Numbered from the stretch's first letter, positions 42,150-52,475 are shown. The stretch is DNA of 64,000 nt from Pseudonocardia sulfidoxydans NBRC 16205 (GCF_007989085.1 NZ_BJVJ01000015.1:1-64000), one strand, 5' to 3'. Numbers and translations: made by a program. Notes: generated from the sequence alone by a model not told the origin.

Positions 42150-42172
42150 CGACAAGAAGGAGTCCTCCCACC

Positions 42173-43183
42173 ATGCGCGACGGAATGTTCGTGTTCGACA
42201 ACGTCGTCCACATGTACGACAACAAGGCGAGCAACATCGGGCCGCGCGGCGAGCAGGTCGCGCGCAACCTCCACGGATTCGGCGTCGCCCTCTCCAACGA
42301 GCAGTACCCGGCCAACGACCATTTCCTCGGTGAGGAGCTGAGCGTCGAGGAGGCCGGCCGGATCCTGTTCGAGGAGTCCGAGACCGATATGGCGATGGCC
42401 CAGACGGTGCCGCTCTTCGGCTGGTGGAAGGACGGGTTCTCGCCGGCCCGGCGTCAGTATGCGCTGAAGGAGGCGTTCCCCGACCGCGTACTGTTCTGCG
42501 GGGGTGTCGACCCGCTGTTCCAGGGCGTCGAGGGCGCGTGCAACGAGATGACCCGTCAGGCCGAGGAGTGGGGCTCGGTCAGCTTCAAGTTCTACCAGGC
42601 CCACGACAACTCGCTGAGCTGGCGGATCGACGACCGGCAGATCGCGTACCCGATGTGGGAGAGGGCGCTCGAGCTCGGGATCACCAACGTGCAGTTCCAC
42701 AAGGGGGTGCCGTTCGGGACCGAGCGCATGGAACACATGCACCCCACCGACATCCAGCAGGCCGCGATCGACTTCCCCGAGCTGACCTTCGTGATCCACC
42801 ACCTCGGCGACCCCTACATCGACGAGTCGATCAGCGTCGCCGCGCGCAACCCGAACGTCTGGCTGGCGTTGTCGGCGTGGATCAACATCTACCCGATCAT
42901 GCCCAGGGAGGCGCTCAAGCGGCTGGGCAAGGCGTTGATGAACGTAGGCCCCGACCGGCTGGTCTGGGGTTCCGAGGCATTCGTGTGGCCCAACGTCCAG
43001 GGCTACATCGACCTCTTCGCGACGATGGAGATGCCGGAGAATCTGCAGGAGGATTACGGCTATCCGCAGATCACCCGCGACACCAAGCGGAAGATCTTCG
43101 GCGAGAACTACGCCCGGCTGATGGGGATCGACGTCGGCCAGAAGCTCAAGACGATCCACGGCAGCGACGAACGGACCCCGTGA
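42173..43183 (+). CDS. Amidohydrolase-like protein (COG2159 type) with degenerate metal site
   Basis: A 336-residue TIM-barrel protein of the amidohydrolase superfamily branch that includes ACMSD-type decarboxylases. The usual N-terminal H-x-H is absent; only FDNVVHMYD is seen. A His pair is kept in FVIHHLGDPYIDE, and the usual GSD-Y-P near the end reads WGSEAFVWP. Metal-dependent decarboxylation, hydration or hydrolysis is possible, but the metal ligands are altered. GAAGGAG precedes the ATG. It is followed with TGATG overlap by the NifU-like gene. Confidence 0.85.
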   Translation: MRDGMFVFDNVVHMYDNKASNIGPRGEQVARNLHGFGVALSNEQYPANDHFLGEELSVEEAGRILFEESETDMAMAQTVPLFGWWKDGFSPARRQYALKEAFPDRVLFCGGVDPLFQGVEGACNEMTRQAEEWGSVSFKFYQAHDNSLSWRIDDRQIAYPMWERALELGITNVQFHKGVPFGTERMEHMHPTDIQQAAIDFPELTFVIHHLGDPYIDESISVAARNPNVWLALSAWINIYPIMPREALKRLGKALMNVGPDRLVWGSEAFVWPNVQGYIDLFATMEMPENLQEDYGYPQITRDTKRKIFGENYARLMGIDVGQKLKTIHGSDERTP

Positions 43184-43497
43184 TGACCGCGAACGGCGAC
43201 CTCCAGCAGCGGGTCGACGCGGCCATCCGCGAGCACATCGCCCGGTTCCTCGACTCGCACGGCGGAGCGGTCGCGAGCGCGGCCGTGACCTCCGACGGCG
43301 ACGTCACCCTGCAGTTCGACGGCGCCTGCCGGGCCTGCCCCGCGGTCGCCGCCACGTTCTTCAGCAAGGTCGCGCCGATCGTGCGTGCCGTGCCGGGGGT
43401 CCGCTCCGTGCACGCCCCCAACGTCAACGTCTCCGAAGCCGCCGTGACCCGAATCCTCGCCCTGTCCGCGCCCGTGCGCCGAACCCCGGAAAGGTGA
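43183..43497 (+). CDS. NifU C-terminal-domain-like Fe-S protein
   Basis: A 104-residue single-domain protein. The cluster-binding CxxC is in FDGACRACPAV, followed by VAPIVRAVPGVRSVHAPNV, the NifU/NfuA C-terminal pattern. Such proteins carry or transfer iron-sulfur clusters. A stand-alone copy inside a catabolic operon suggests it matures or partners a specific enzyme of the pathway. Its ATG overlaps the amidohydrolase stop and its stop overlaps the next start. Confidence 0.88.
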   Translation: MTANGDLQQRVDAAIREHIARFLDSHGGAVASAAVTSDGDVTLQFDGACRACPAVAATFFSKVAPIVRAVPGVRSVHAPNVNVSEAAVTRILALSAPVRRTPER

Positions 43498-43940
43498 CCA
43501 CCATGTCCGATCCCACCTTCGCCCCGCCGACGGTCAGTGCCTCCCTCACGAGGACGTTGCTCGACGCCGCTGTCGCGGCCTCGGAGTCGCACGGGCAGGC
43601 GAGCGCGATCGCCGTCGTCGACAACTCCGGTGTGCTCAAGGGCTTTCTCCGGATGGACGGCGCCGCGCTGCTCACCGTGCAGATCGCGCAGGACAAGGCC
43701 TATACCGCCGCGTCGTTCGGCCTGGCCACCCACGAATGGCACGACTTCATCAAGGACGACGCCCCGCTCGCCGACGGCATCGTCCACACCTCGCGCCTGG
43801 TCGTGTTCGGGGGCGGCTACCCGATCAAGGTCGGCGGAGCCGTCGTCGGCGGGATCGGGGTGTCGGGCGGGCACTACAGCGACGACATGAAGATCGCGAC
43901 GGCGGCGCTCGCCGATGCGGGACACCCCGCATCGGCATAG
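43494..43940 (+). CDS. GlcG/HbpS-family heme-binding-like protein
   Basis: A 148-residue protein of the GlcG/HbpS (DUF336) family. Typical parts are AIAVVDNSGVLKGFLRMDGA, QDKAYTAASFG and the glycine-rich end GYPIKVGGAVVGGIGVSGG. Family members bind heme or cobalamin-like cofactors or assist oxidative steps; many sit in catabolic operons with unknown roles. Start is GTG 43494 (overlapping the NifU-like stop) or ATG 43503. It is the last gene of the plus-strand operon and ends 6 bp from the convergent iron-transport gene. Confidence 0.92.
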   Translation: MTTMSDPTFAPPTVSASLTRTLLDAAVAASESHGQASAIAVVDNSGVLKGFLRMDGAALLTVQIAQDKAYTAASFGLATHEWHDFIKDDAPLADGIVHTSRLVVFGGGYPIKVGGAVVGGIGVSGGHYSDDMKIATAALADAGHPASA

Positions 43941-43946
43941 GTGACG

Positions 43947-44981
43947 TCAGCTGCCTGCGGCCGGGGGCAGGAGCGGGCTCAGGGCCTGGTCGATCGCGTC
44001 CAGGGTCTTGCGGGCCCCGCCGTAGGTGGTTGCCTCGGTCAGCCGCACCGGGAAGGCGCGGCCGGCCTGGACGGCCGGCAGCTGCGCCCACAGCTGGGAG
44101 TCGAGGACCTGGCGGACCGCGTCGGGGACCGAGCCGTCGGGGTTGACCGAGTAGGTGATGGCGTCGGCCTCGCCGAGGCTCGTGACGATTTCCTCCAGGG
44201 ACACGTTCTCGCTCACGGCCTTGGCGCCGGGGCCGGGCTCGCGCACCTGGCCGTAGTAGTTCACGCCGATGTCGTGGGCGATGTTGGTGCCGAACGAGTT
44301 GGTGAACTCGCGGGCGAAGGTGCCCTGGGAGACCTGCCCGTAGCTGCCGACGTGGCCGAACTCGAGGGCGGGCAGGACGCCCTGGTACTTCGTGCGGAGC
44401 TCGGCGGCGCGGGCGTCGTAGGCCGCGCGGGCGGCGTCGAACCCGGCCTCGGCCCCGGCGGCGGCCGCCTGGCGTTCGCTCAGGTCACGCCACTGCGAGG
44501 GGATCTCGGGCCCGATCGCGACGACGGGTGCGATGGCCGACAGTCGCTCGAGGTCGAAGCTCTCCAGCGCCGGCTTGGGCACGCCCAGGACGATGAGGTC
44601 GGGATCGAGGGCGGCGATCGCTTCCATGTTGACGTCGGTGTTGGTGTCACCGGCGATGTGGGGCAACGTGTCGTAGGTCCTGCGTTCGTCGGCGTCGAGG
44701 AAGGGCAGTGCCCGCGCGAACGCCGAGATCCCGACGAGCGGGGCGCCCGCGTCGAGGAGCGTCGGGACGGCGTAGCCGGTGGCCACGATGCGCTGGGGGC
44801 GTTCCGGCACGGTGATGTTCCCGTTGTCCGCCTGGACGACGCGGGTCGCGGTGCCCGCCTGGCCGGCGGGGGCGGTGTCGGTGCCACAGGCCGCGACGAG
44901 GCCGAGCAGGGCTGCGGCCGCGAGCGCGATCGTCGCTCGTCCCGGGACGCGGCGTCGGGTGGTGCGGGTCGTCGGGTGCAT
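43947..44981 (-). CDS. Iron-siderophore ABC transporter substrate-binding lipoprotein
   Basis: A 344-residue type III binding protein of the FecB/FepB kind. Signal peptide with lipobox VAAC near residue 32. Family marks are PERPQRIVATGYAVPTLLDAG, ALDPDLIVLG and AEADAITYS-like segments before QVLDSQLWAQLPAV. No permease or ATPase gene for it is in the window, so it must work with a transporter elsewhere. It is in one operon with the upstream MFS exporter (29 bp gap), downstream of an iron box. Confidence 0.92.
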   Translation of the reverse strand: MHPTTRTTRRRVPGRATIALAAAALLGLVAACGTDTAPAGQAGTATRVVQADNGNITVPERPQRIVATGYAVPTLLDAGAPLVGISAFARALPFLDADERRTYDTLPHIAGDTNTDVNMEAIAALDPDLIVLGVPKPALESFDLERLSAIAPVVAIGPEIPSQWRDLSERQAAAAGAEAGFDAARAAYDARAAELRTKYQGVLPALEFGHVGSYGQVSQGTFAREFTNSFGTNIAHDIGVNYYGQVREPGPGAKAVSENVSLEEIVTSLGEADAITYSVNPDGSVPDAVRQVLDSQLWAQLPAVQAGRAFPVRLTEATTYGGARKTLDAIDQALSPLLPPAAGS

Positions 44982-45010
44982 GGGTTCCCTCCAGGGGCGT
45001 CGGGGGCCGG

Positions 45011-46426
45011 TCACGAGTGGTCGGACGGGTCGGGGGTGGTGCGCCGCGCGGGCAGGCGTGTCGCGGCGAGGGCGGCGACGGCGCACAGCGCGAGGGCGTA
45101 CCAGAACGTGTCGGCGTAGGGTCCTGGCCCGGGTGCGTCCAGGTGCAGCTGCAGGATCGTGGCGAGCACAGCGGTGCCGACGAGGCCGCCGATGGTGCTC
45201 GTCAGGTTCATCCCCGCGGCGGCGCGGGGCAGGTCGGCCGGCGACGTGCTGCGGTACACGGCGGTCAGCAGCGGGGCGCTGATCATCGGGATGCCCACCC
45301 CGCGGACCAGCAGCGACACCGCGATCAGCGCGTCGGCGGGCGCTGTCGGGAGCTGGGTGAAGACGGCCGTGCCCGTCGCGACCAGCCCGATGCCGGCGAG
45401 CACCAGGGCGCGCGGGCCGGTGCGGTCGATCACCCGGTTGACGACGAGCGTCCCGACGAGGGCGCCGACGCCCTGCGGCACGAGCAGGAAGCCCGTGGAC
45501 AGGGCTGTCATCCCCTGGCCCGCCTGCAGGGCCAGCGGCAGCAGGAACAGGCCGCCGAACACCGATGCGCCGGCGATCGCGGTGGTGAGCGCGGCGGCGC
45601 CGAACGGGGGCCGGGTGAACAGCCTCGGGTCGATGAGCGGGGTCCGTGACGTCCGCAGGCCGTGCCGGAGGAACGCGACGAGCGCCGCTGCTGCGAGCAG
45701 GGTCGTGGCGATTGCCGTCGACGGGGCGACGTGGCCGGAAGCGGCGCCGGTGAGGCCGAAGGTGAGCAGGGCCAGGCCGGGGGAGAGCAGCAGCGCGCCG
45801 ACGACGTCGAACCGGTTGTCCCGCACCGGTAGCGGATGCGTCGGCACGTAGCGCAGCGCGAGCCCGATGGCGACGAGCCCGATCGGGACGTTGACGAGAA
45901 AGAGCCACGGCCACCCGGCGACGCGCAGGAGCCAGCCGCCGACGGGAGGTCCGAGAACCGGTGAGACCGCGATGACGAGCTGCGCGATGCTGATCATGCG
46001 GCCGATCCGGTTCGGTCCGGCGGTCCGGGCGAGCAGTGCCTGCCCGGTGGCGGGGAGCAGGCCGCCGCCGAGGCCCTGCACGACGCGCGCGGCGACGAGC
46101 AGCGGCAGCGACGGTGCCAGTCCGCACAGGACGGATCCGGTGAGGAACACCGCCATGGCGGCGATCCACGTCGTCCGGGCGCCGAACCGGTCGGCGAGCC
46201 AGCCGGACGCAGGTACCGCGGCGACGACCGCCAGCAGGTAGGCGGTGGTGACCCACTGGATCTCGCCGACGGAGGCGTCGAGGTCGCGGCCGAGGGTGTC
46301 GAGCCCGATGGTGACGATCGCGATGTCCAGCGTCGCCATGAACGTGCCCAGTACGAGGATCAGCGCGGTGCGCACCAACGTCGCATCGATCCGCTGTCCG
46401 GTACCGGACTCGGGTCGGTCGGTCAT
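45011..46426 (-). CDS. MFS transporter, DHA2 type (probable siderophore exporter)
   Basis: A 471-residue drug:H+ antiporter family protein with fourteen membrane helices. It has the DHA2 start ILVLGTFMATLDIAIVTIGL, motif A GWLADRFGAR, and VVQGLGGGLLPATGQALL as motif-C-like region VLGPPVGGWLL. Placed with a siderophore-binding lipoprotein and an iron box, it most likely exports a siderophore; drug efflux is the alternative. The start is ATG at 46426. Confidence 0.92.
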   Translation of the reverse strand: MTDRPESGTGQRIDATLVRTALILVLGTFMATLDIAIVTIGLDTLGRDLDASVGEIQWVTTAYLLAVVAAVPASGWLADRFGARTTWIAAMAVFLTGSVLCGLAPSLPLLVAARVVQGLGGGLLPATGQALLARTAGPNRIGRMISIAQLVIAVSPVLGPPVGGWLLRVAGWPWLFLVNVPIGLVAIGLALRYVPTHPLPVRDNRFDVVGALLLSPGLALLTFGLTGAASGHVAPSTAIATTLLAAAALVAFLRHGLRTSRTPLIDPRLFTRPPFGAAALTTAIAGASVFGGLFLLPLALQAGQGMTALSTGFLLVPQGVGALVGTLVVNRVIDRTGPRALVLAGIGLVATGTAVFTQLPTAPADALIAVSLLVRGVGIPMISAPLLTAVYRSTSPADLPRAAAGMNLTSTIGGLVGTAVLATILQLHLDAPGPGPYADTFWYALALCAVAALAATRLPARRTTPDPSDHS

Positions 46427-46539
46427 CGACGAACGGGTCCCGGGTCGCCCACGAGGCAGGGGCGTGGCCTGGACGTCACGTCGGTGGTTCCTCTTCTTCC
46501 GCTGTGGTGGGGCGCCTCTGCGACGTCCACGGTTCGCGG

Positions 46540-46558
46540 TCAGGGTAGCCTCGCCAAA
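46540..46558. promoter_or_regulatory. Iron box (IdeR/DmdR-type operator)
   Basis: TCAGGGTAGCCTCGCCAAA matches the 19-bp actinobacterial IdeR/DtxR consensus (TTAGGTTAGSCTAACCTAA) at about 14 positions, with both half-sites recognisable. It sits between the divergent MFS exporter and AraC genes, 114 bp and 54 bp from their starts, so iron repression of one or both is expected. Confidence 0.65.
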
Positions 46559-46611
46559 CCATCGTCTCGTGTCGATGGATGGACACCGGCTGTCGACGGG
46601 AGGACACCGCG

Positions 46612-47418
46612 TTGGCCCGACCCATGCTCGCCCAGGGACTCGAACTCGCGGAGCCGGCGCACTACCACGAGTTCGCCTTCGGCATCGGCCGTCCCGACGG
46701 CATGTACATCCTGCGGTACCGCGTCGAGGACTTCCTCGACATGGGCAGCACCCGTCAGGACTTCCTGCACCAGCTCTACATCGCCCCCCACGGCATGCTG
46801 GCGGTCCGCCACGGCACCGACTTCGGCTTCGTCGGGCCGGGCGAGGCGTTCTGGGCCTCGCGCGCCGCCCGGCACGAGGTGTGGGCGTCGGGCCCGCAGA
46901 CCGTCTACCGGGTGTGCCTGCGCGAGCCGCCGCCCGCCCTGCGTGATCTGCGCTGCGGCGCCACCGCGCTGAGCGCCGAGGCGGGCGAGGCCGTCGTCAC
47001 CGTCTGTCGCGACGACGTCGCCCAGGACGACGGGCTGCAGGCCCGGGCCACGATCGTCGACGGCGTCGTGCCCCTTCCCGCGCGGGGCGACACGACGAAC
47101 CGGTCGGACCGGGGGCCCGCGCTGCGGGTCGCCCGAGAGCTCGCGCGCAACCCGGCCGACCCCCGGTCGCTGCAGGAGTGGGCGGCCGAGCTGCACCTGA
47201 GTGGACGGACGCTGCAACGCGACTTCCACCGGGTGTTCGGCACGTCGTTCGCGCGCCGGCGCACCCAGTTCCGGTTGGAGGCGGCGAAGGTCCTGCTGCG
47301 GGTCGACTCCGTCGCGACCGTGGCCAGGCGCGTCGGCTACGCGAGTCCGTCCTCGTTCGTGGTCGCGTTCCGCACGGCGTTCGGCCAGACCCCCGGATCC
47401 TTCTCCCGCGACACGTGA
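46612..47418 (+). CDS. AraC-family transcriptional regulator
   Basis: A 268-residue activator. The N-terminal 150 residues form a cupin-like sensor domain (HYHEFAFGIGRPDG, FVGPGEAFWAS), and the C-terminal 90 residues hold two HTH motifs: LQEWAAELHLSGRTLQRDFHR, then VATVARRVGYASPSSFVVAF. TTG at 46612 is preferred because GGGAGG lies eight bases upstream; ATG 46579 and ATG 46624 are alternatives. It diverges from the siderophore exporter operon and is near the iron box, so it likely activates that operon in response to a siderophore. Confidence 0.9.
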   Translation: MARPMLAQGLELAEPAHYHEFAFGIGRPDGMYILRYRVEDFLDMGSTRQDFLHQLYIAPHGMLAVRHGTDFGFVGPGEAFWASRAARHEVWASGPQTVYRVCLREPPPALRDLRCGATALSAEAGEAVVTVCRDDVAQDDGLQARATIVDGVVPLPARGDTTNRSDRGPALRVARELARNPADPRSLQEWAAELHLSGRTLQRDFHRVFGTSFARRRTQFRLEAAKVLLRVDSVATVARRVGYASPSSFVVAFRTAFGQTPGSFSRDT

Positions 47419-47533
47419 GCCGGTAAGCCCGAATGGCCGGCGTCGACAACCCGGTCGAGCATGCGAACACCGCGGCGGCGAGGCCGTGCCCCGGCCGGAG
47501 GGACAGTGTCGCGGTGCCAACTACCGTGAGGGC

Positions 47534-48394
47534 ATGCAGATCGGCCTGCACCTCCCGGACCTGACCTACCCCGACGGCCCCGCCGCCCTCGCCGACGACC
47601 TCACCCGGATCGTCGTCGCGGCCGAGGACGCCGGGTTCGCGCGCGTCAGCGTCATGGACCACGTCTGGCAGATCGCGGTCCACGGCCCACCCGAACACGA
47701 CATGCTCGAGGCCTACACGACGCTCGGGTTCATCGCCGCCCGCACCAGCCGCGTCGAGCTGCTGTCGTGGGTGACCGCCGTCAGCTACCGGGCGCCGGGC
47801 ATGCTCGCCAAGCTGGTCAGCACCCTCGACGTCCTCTCCGGCGGCCGGGCGTGGCTCGGCGTCGGCGCCGCCTGGAACGCCGAGGAGGCCGCCGGCCTCG
47901 GCCTCGACTTCCCGCCGTTGGCACAGCGGTTCGAGATGCTCGAGGAGACCGTGCAGATCTGCCGGCAGATGTGGGACCCCACCGACGACGGCCCCTACGA
48001 CGGCACGCACTACCACCTCGGCCGCACCCTCAACGTGCCCGCGCCGCTGCACCAGCCCAAGATCCTCATCGGGGGAGGCGGGGAGAAGAAGACGCTGCGG
48101 CTCGTCGCCAAGTACGCCGACGCCTGCAACATCGTCGACGGCCCCGAACTCGAACACAAGCTCGCCGTGCTGCGCGGGCACTGCGAGACCGAGGGCCGCG
48201 ACTACGGCGAGATCGAGAAGACCGTCCAGGTCACCCTCGACCTCGACGACGGCGTCGCCCCCTTCATCGCGACGCTCGAACGCCTCGCCGCACTGGGCGT
48301 CGACTCCATCCAGGGCAAGCTGCCCGGCGTCTGGGAGACCGAGCGCATCGAGCGGTTCGGCCGCGAGATCATCCCGGCGGCCGCCGAGCTCTGA
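47534..48394 (+). CDS. LLM-class F420-dependent oxidoreductase
   Basis: A 286-residue luciferase-like protein of the actinobacterial F420-dependent type. It starts QIGLHLPDLTYPDGP, has SVMDHVWQI (residues 43-51) and SGGRAWLGVGAAWNAEE, then PKILIGGGGEKKTLRLVA, a combination typical of F420-linked reductases. The substrate is unknown. The ATG at 47534 follows GTGAGGGC. It precedes an MFS gene by 12 bp, suggesting a joint role. Confidence 0.94.
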   Translation: MQIGLHLPDLTYPDGPAALADDLTRIVVAAEDAGFARVSVMDHVWQIAVHGPPEHDMLEAYTTLGFIAARTSRVELLSWVTAVSYRAPGMLAKLVSTLDVLSGGRAWLGVGAAWNAEEAAGLGLDFPPLAQRFEMLEETVQICRQMWDPTDDGPYDGTHYHLGRTLNVPAPLHQPKILIGGGGEKKTLRLVAKYADACNIVDGPELEHKLAVLRGHCETEGRDYGEIEKTVQVTLDLDDGVAPFIATLERLAALGVDSIQGKLPGVWETERIERFGREIIPAAAEL

Positions 48395-48406
48395 GCGTCC
48401 CGGAAG

Positions 48407-49654
48407 ATGGAGCAGATCGTCACCGAACCCCCGGCGCAGCGCCGCATCCTGCGGGTCCTGATCGCCGCCCAGGTCCTCAGCGGCGCCGGGCTCGCTGCTG
48501 GCATCACGGTCGGGGCGTTGCTGGCCCAGGACATGCTGGACACGACAGGGCTCGCCGGCCTGCCCGCCGCGCTGTTCACCGTCGGGTCCGCCGCGGCGGC
48601 GGCCGGGGTGGGGCGACTGTCCGACCGGGCAGGCCGCCGCGCGGGGCTGACCTGGGGGTACGCGCTCGGTGCGCTGGGATGCGCGGGCGTCGTGATCGCG
48701 GCCGTGATCGGGAACGTGCCGCTGCTGTTCACGTCGTTCTTCGTCTACGGCGCGGGCACCGCCACGAACCTGCAGGCCCGCTACGCCGGCGCCGACCTGG
48801 CCGACCCGGCACGCCGGGGCCGCGCGGTCAGCGCCGTCCTGGTGGCGACGACCCTCGGCGGGGTCCTGGGCCCCAACCTCGTCGCGCCGATGGGGGCGGT
48901 CGCGACGGCGTGGGGCATCCCGCCGCTCGCGGGACCGTTCCTGCTGGCAGGGGCCGCGTACGCCGTGGCGGCCCTGGTGCTGGGCGTGCTGCTGCGCCCC
49001 GACCCGCTGCTGCTGGCGCGCGAGCTCGCCGTCCCGGCGGGACCCGCCGCCTCCGGGGCCGGCGCACCGGAGGTGAGCACGAGCGGCGTCGTCCTCGGCG
49101 CGTCGATCATGATCCTCACCCAGCTGGTGATGGTCGCGATCATGACGATGACGCCGATCCACATGGCCGCGCACGGCCACGGCCTCGGCGCGGCCGGACT
49201 GGTGATCGCCATCCACGTCGCGGCCATGTTCCTGCCCTCGCCGATCACCGGCCGCCTCGTCGACCGCGCCGGGGCCGTCCCGGTGGCGGTCGCGTCCGGG
49301 GCGACGCTGCTGGTCGCCGGGGTCCTGGCCGCCGTCGCACCCGGCGAGTCGCTGGTCGTCCTCACGGTCGCGCTCGCGCTGCTGGGCCTCGGCTGGAACC
49401 TGGGCCTGGTCAGCGGCACCGCGATCATCACCGACGCCGTGCCCCTGGAACGCCGGGCGACGACCCAGGGCACCGTCGACGTCGGCATCGCGATCTCGGG
49501 GACCGGCGCCGGGCTGGCGTCCGGCCTGGTCGTCGCCGCGGCCGGCTTCCCGGCGCTCTCCCTCGCAGGTGCCGCCTTCGCGCTGGCGATCGTCCCGATC
49601 GTCGCACTCACCACCCGCGGGCGGCGACCCGCTCAGGTGCCGGACGGGTCCTGA
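48407..49654 (+). CDS. MFS transporter
   Basis: A 415-residue major facilitator protein with twelve predicted helices. Motif A-like GRLSDRAGRRAGL follows helix 2, and a second copy GRLVDRAGAVPV lies in the C-terminal half. The middle loop (AVPAGPAASGAGAPEVS) separates the halves. The substrate is unknown. No strong ribosome-binding site precedes the ATG, which follows the LLM gene by 12 bp, so translation may be coupled. Confidence 0.92.
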   Translation: MEQIVTEPPAQRRILRVLIAAQVLSGAGLAAGITVGALLAQDMLDTTGLAGLPAALFTVGSAAAAAGVGRLSDRAGRRAGLTWGYALGALGCAGVVIAAVIGNVPLLFTSFFVYGAGTATNLQARYAGADLADPARRGRAVSAVLVATTLGGVLGPNLVAPMGAVATAWGIPPLAGPFLLAGAAYAVAALVLGVLLRPDPLLLARELAVPAGPAASGAGAPEVSTSGVVLGASIMILTQLVMVAIMTMTPIHMAAHGHGLGAAGLVIAIHVAAMFLPSPITGRLVDRAGAVPVAVASGATLLVAGVLAAVAPGESLVVLTVALALLGLGWNLGLVSGTAIITDAVPLERRATTQGTVDVGIAISGTGAGLASGLVVAAAGFPALSLAGAAFALAIVPIVALTTRGRRPAQVPDGS

Positions 49655-49747
49655 CGGTCACTGCCGCAACGCCTCCGGGTCGCGAGAGGACCGCCCACGT
49701 TCTCGCGCACGGTGCTGCCCGTCCCCGCACAGACCTCGACCGGATGT

Positions 49748-50524
49748 TCAACGACCCCGCCAGCGTGGTGGTCGCTTCTCGGTGAAGGCGCGGGCTCCCT
49801 CACGGGCGTCCTCGGAGACCCGGACGGGGGCTACGAGAGGCTCCTGTCGGTCGAACTGCTCGTCGGCGGTCCAGTGGGCACTCGCGGCCATCACCTCCTT
49901 GGACGCCTGCACGGCGAGCGGGGCGTTGGCGGCGATGTCGGCGGCGAGGGTGAGGGCCGCGTCCAGTGCGTCACCGTCCGGGACCACCGCGTTGACCAGG
50001 CCGAGCTCGGCGCATCGTGCGGCGGTGAGGGGGCGGCCGGTGAGGACGGCTTCGATCGCGATGTTGCGCGGGATCAGGCGGGGCAGCCGTAGCAGGCCGC
50101 CCCCGGACGCGACGAGACCGCGGGCGACCTCGGGGAGCCCGAACTGTGCACCGGCCCCGGCGACGATCATGTCGCAGGCGAGCGCGATCTCGAAGCCGCC
50201 ACCGAGCGCCGGGCCCTCGACGGCGGCGACGATCGGGGTGCGGGGTGGCCGGCCGAGGATGCCGAAGCCGCCACGGCCCTCGACGACGGGCCGCTCCCCG
50301 GTCTCGGCGAACGCCTTGAGGTCCATGCCGGCGGAGAAGATCGTCGCGCTGCCGGTGAGGACGGCCACCCGGACGCCTGCGTCGGCGTCGATCTCGTCGA
50401 GGGCACTCGCGATCAGCCGGGCGGTGGCGAGGTCGATGGCGTTGCGCCGGTGCGGCCGGTCGAGGGTGAGGACGACGACGGAGCCGGTCCGCGAGAGCTG
50501 CAGCGTCGGCGCGACGGCGGTCAT
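49748..50524 (-). CDS. Enoyl-CoA hydratase family protein
   Basis: A 258-residue crotonase. The oxyanion segments SATIFSAGMDLKAF (near residue 60) and GPALGGGFEIALACD (near 107) are standard, and both catalytic glutamate positions appear kept (FGLPEVARGLV and AIEAVLTG). A hydratase reaction in beta-oxidation is likely. It overlaps the upstream SDR gene by ATGA and forms an operon with it and the thiolase gene: together they cover hydration, alcohol oxidation and thiolysis. Confidence 0.94.
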   Translation of the reverse strand: MTAVAPTLQLSRTGSVVVLTLDRPHRRNAIDLATARLIASALDEIDADAGVRVAVLTGSATIFSAGMDLKAFAETGERPVVEGRGGFGILGRPPRTPIVAAVEGPALGGGFEIALACDMIVAGAGAQFGLPEVARGLVASGGGLLRLPRLIPRNIAIEAVLTGRPLTAARCAELGLVNAVVPDGDALDAALTLAADIAANAPLAVQASKEVMAASAHWTADEQFDRQEPLVAPVRVSEDAREGARAFTEKRPPRWRGR

Positions 50525-51279
50525 CGGGGTGCCATCCGGAGGCCCCCGTCGAGGCGGATGGTCTCGCCGTTGATCATCGGGTTCTCCAGGACGTGCATGG
50601 CGAGGGCGGCGAACTCGTCGGGATCGCCGAGCCGGCTGGGGTGGGGCACGCTCGTGCCGAGTGCGTCGCGGACGTCGTCGGAGAGCCGTGCGAGCAGCGG
50701 CGTGTCGAACAGGCCGGGGGCGATCGTCGCGACGCGGATGAGGCGCGCGGCGAGGTCGCGGGCGGCGACGAGTGTCATCCCCACGACGCCGGCCTTGGAC
50801 GCGGCGTAGTTGACCTGGCCGATCTGCCCCTCCCAGGCGGCGACCGACGAGGTCAGGACGACGGCGCCGCGCTCGCCGTCGACGGGGTCGTTGGCGGACA
50901 TGCGTGCCGCCGCGAGCCGCAGGACGTTGAAGGAACCGACGAGGTTGAGGGTGACGACGTCGGCGAAGTCGTCGAGCGAGCCGGGTGTCCCGTCCTTGCG
51001 CAGAACGCGCAGCTGCCTTCCCCGGCCGGCGCAGTGCACGACGGCGCGCAGCGGACCCTGCTCCTCGGCGGCGTCGAGCGCGGCGGCGACGCCGTCCTCG
51101 GTGACGACGTCCCCGGCGACGAACCGGGCGCCGAGGCCGGCGGCGGCTGCGGCTCCGCCGGACTCCTTCAGGTCGAGCAGGACGACGTGCGCGCCGCCCT
51201 CGACGAGCCGCCGCGCGGTGGCCAGGCCGAGCCCGGATGCGCCGCCGGTGACGACCGCCGAGATCTCAGTGGTGTCCAT
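50521..51279 (-). CDS. Short-chain dehydrogenase (3-hydroxyacyl-CoA dehydrogenase-like)
   Basis: A 252-residue SDR. The NAD-binding motif TGGASGLG is at residues 11-18, the acidic Asp in LLDLKESG favours NAD over NADP, and the catalytic set has Ser in VVLTSSVAAWEG and YAASK. Its sequence resembles type II 3-hydroxyacyl-CoA dehydrogenases (HSD17B10). It probably oxidises the hydroxyacyl-CoA made by the neighbouring crotonase. The ATG at 51279 has GAGAGGGAATCC upstream. Confidence 0.94.
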   Translation of the reverse strand: MDTTEISAVVTGGASGLGLATARRLVEGGAHVVLLDLKESGGAAAAAGLGARFVAGDVVTEDGVAAALDAAEEQGPLRAVVHCAGRGRQLRVLRKDGTPGSLDDFADVVTLNLVGSFNVLRLAAARMSANDPVDGERGAVVLTSSVAAWEGQIGQVNYAASKAGVVGMTLVAARDLAARLIRVATIAPGLFDTPLLARLSDDVRDALGTSVPHPSRLGDPDEFAALAMHVLENPMINGETIRLDGGLRMAPR

Positions 51280-51293
51280 CGGATTCCCTCTCG

Positions 51294-52475
<1,182 letters not shown>

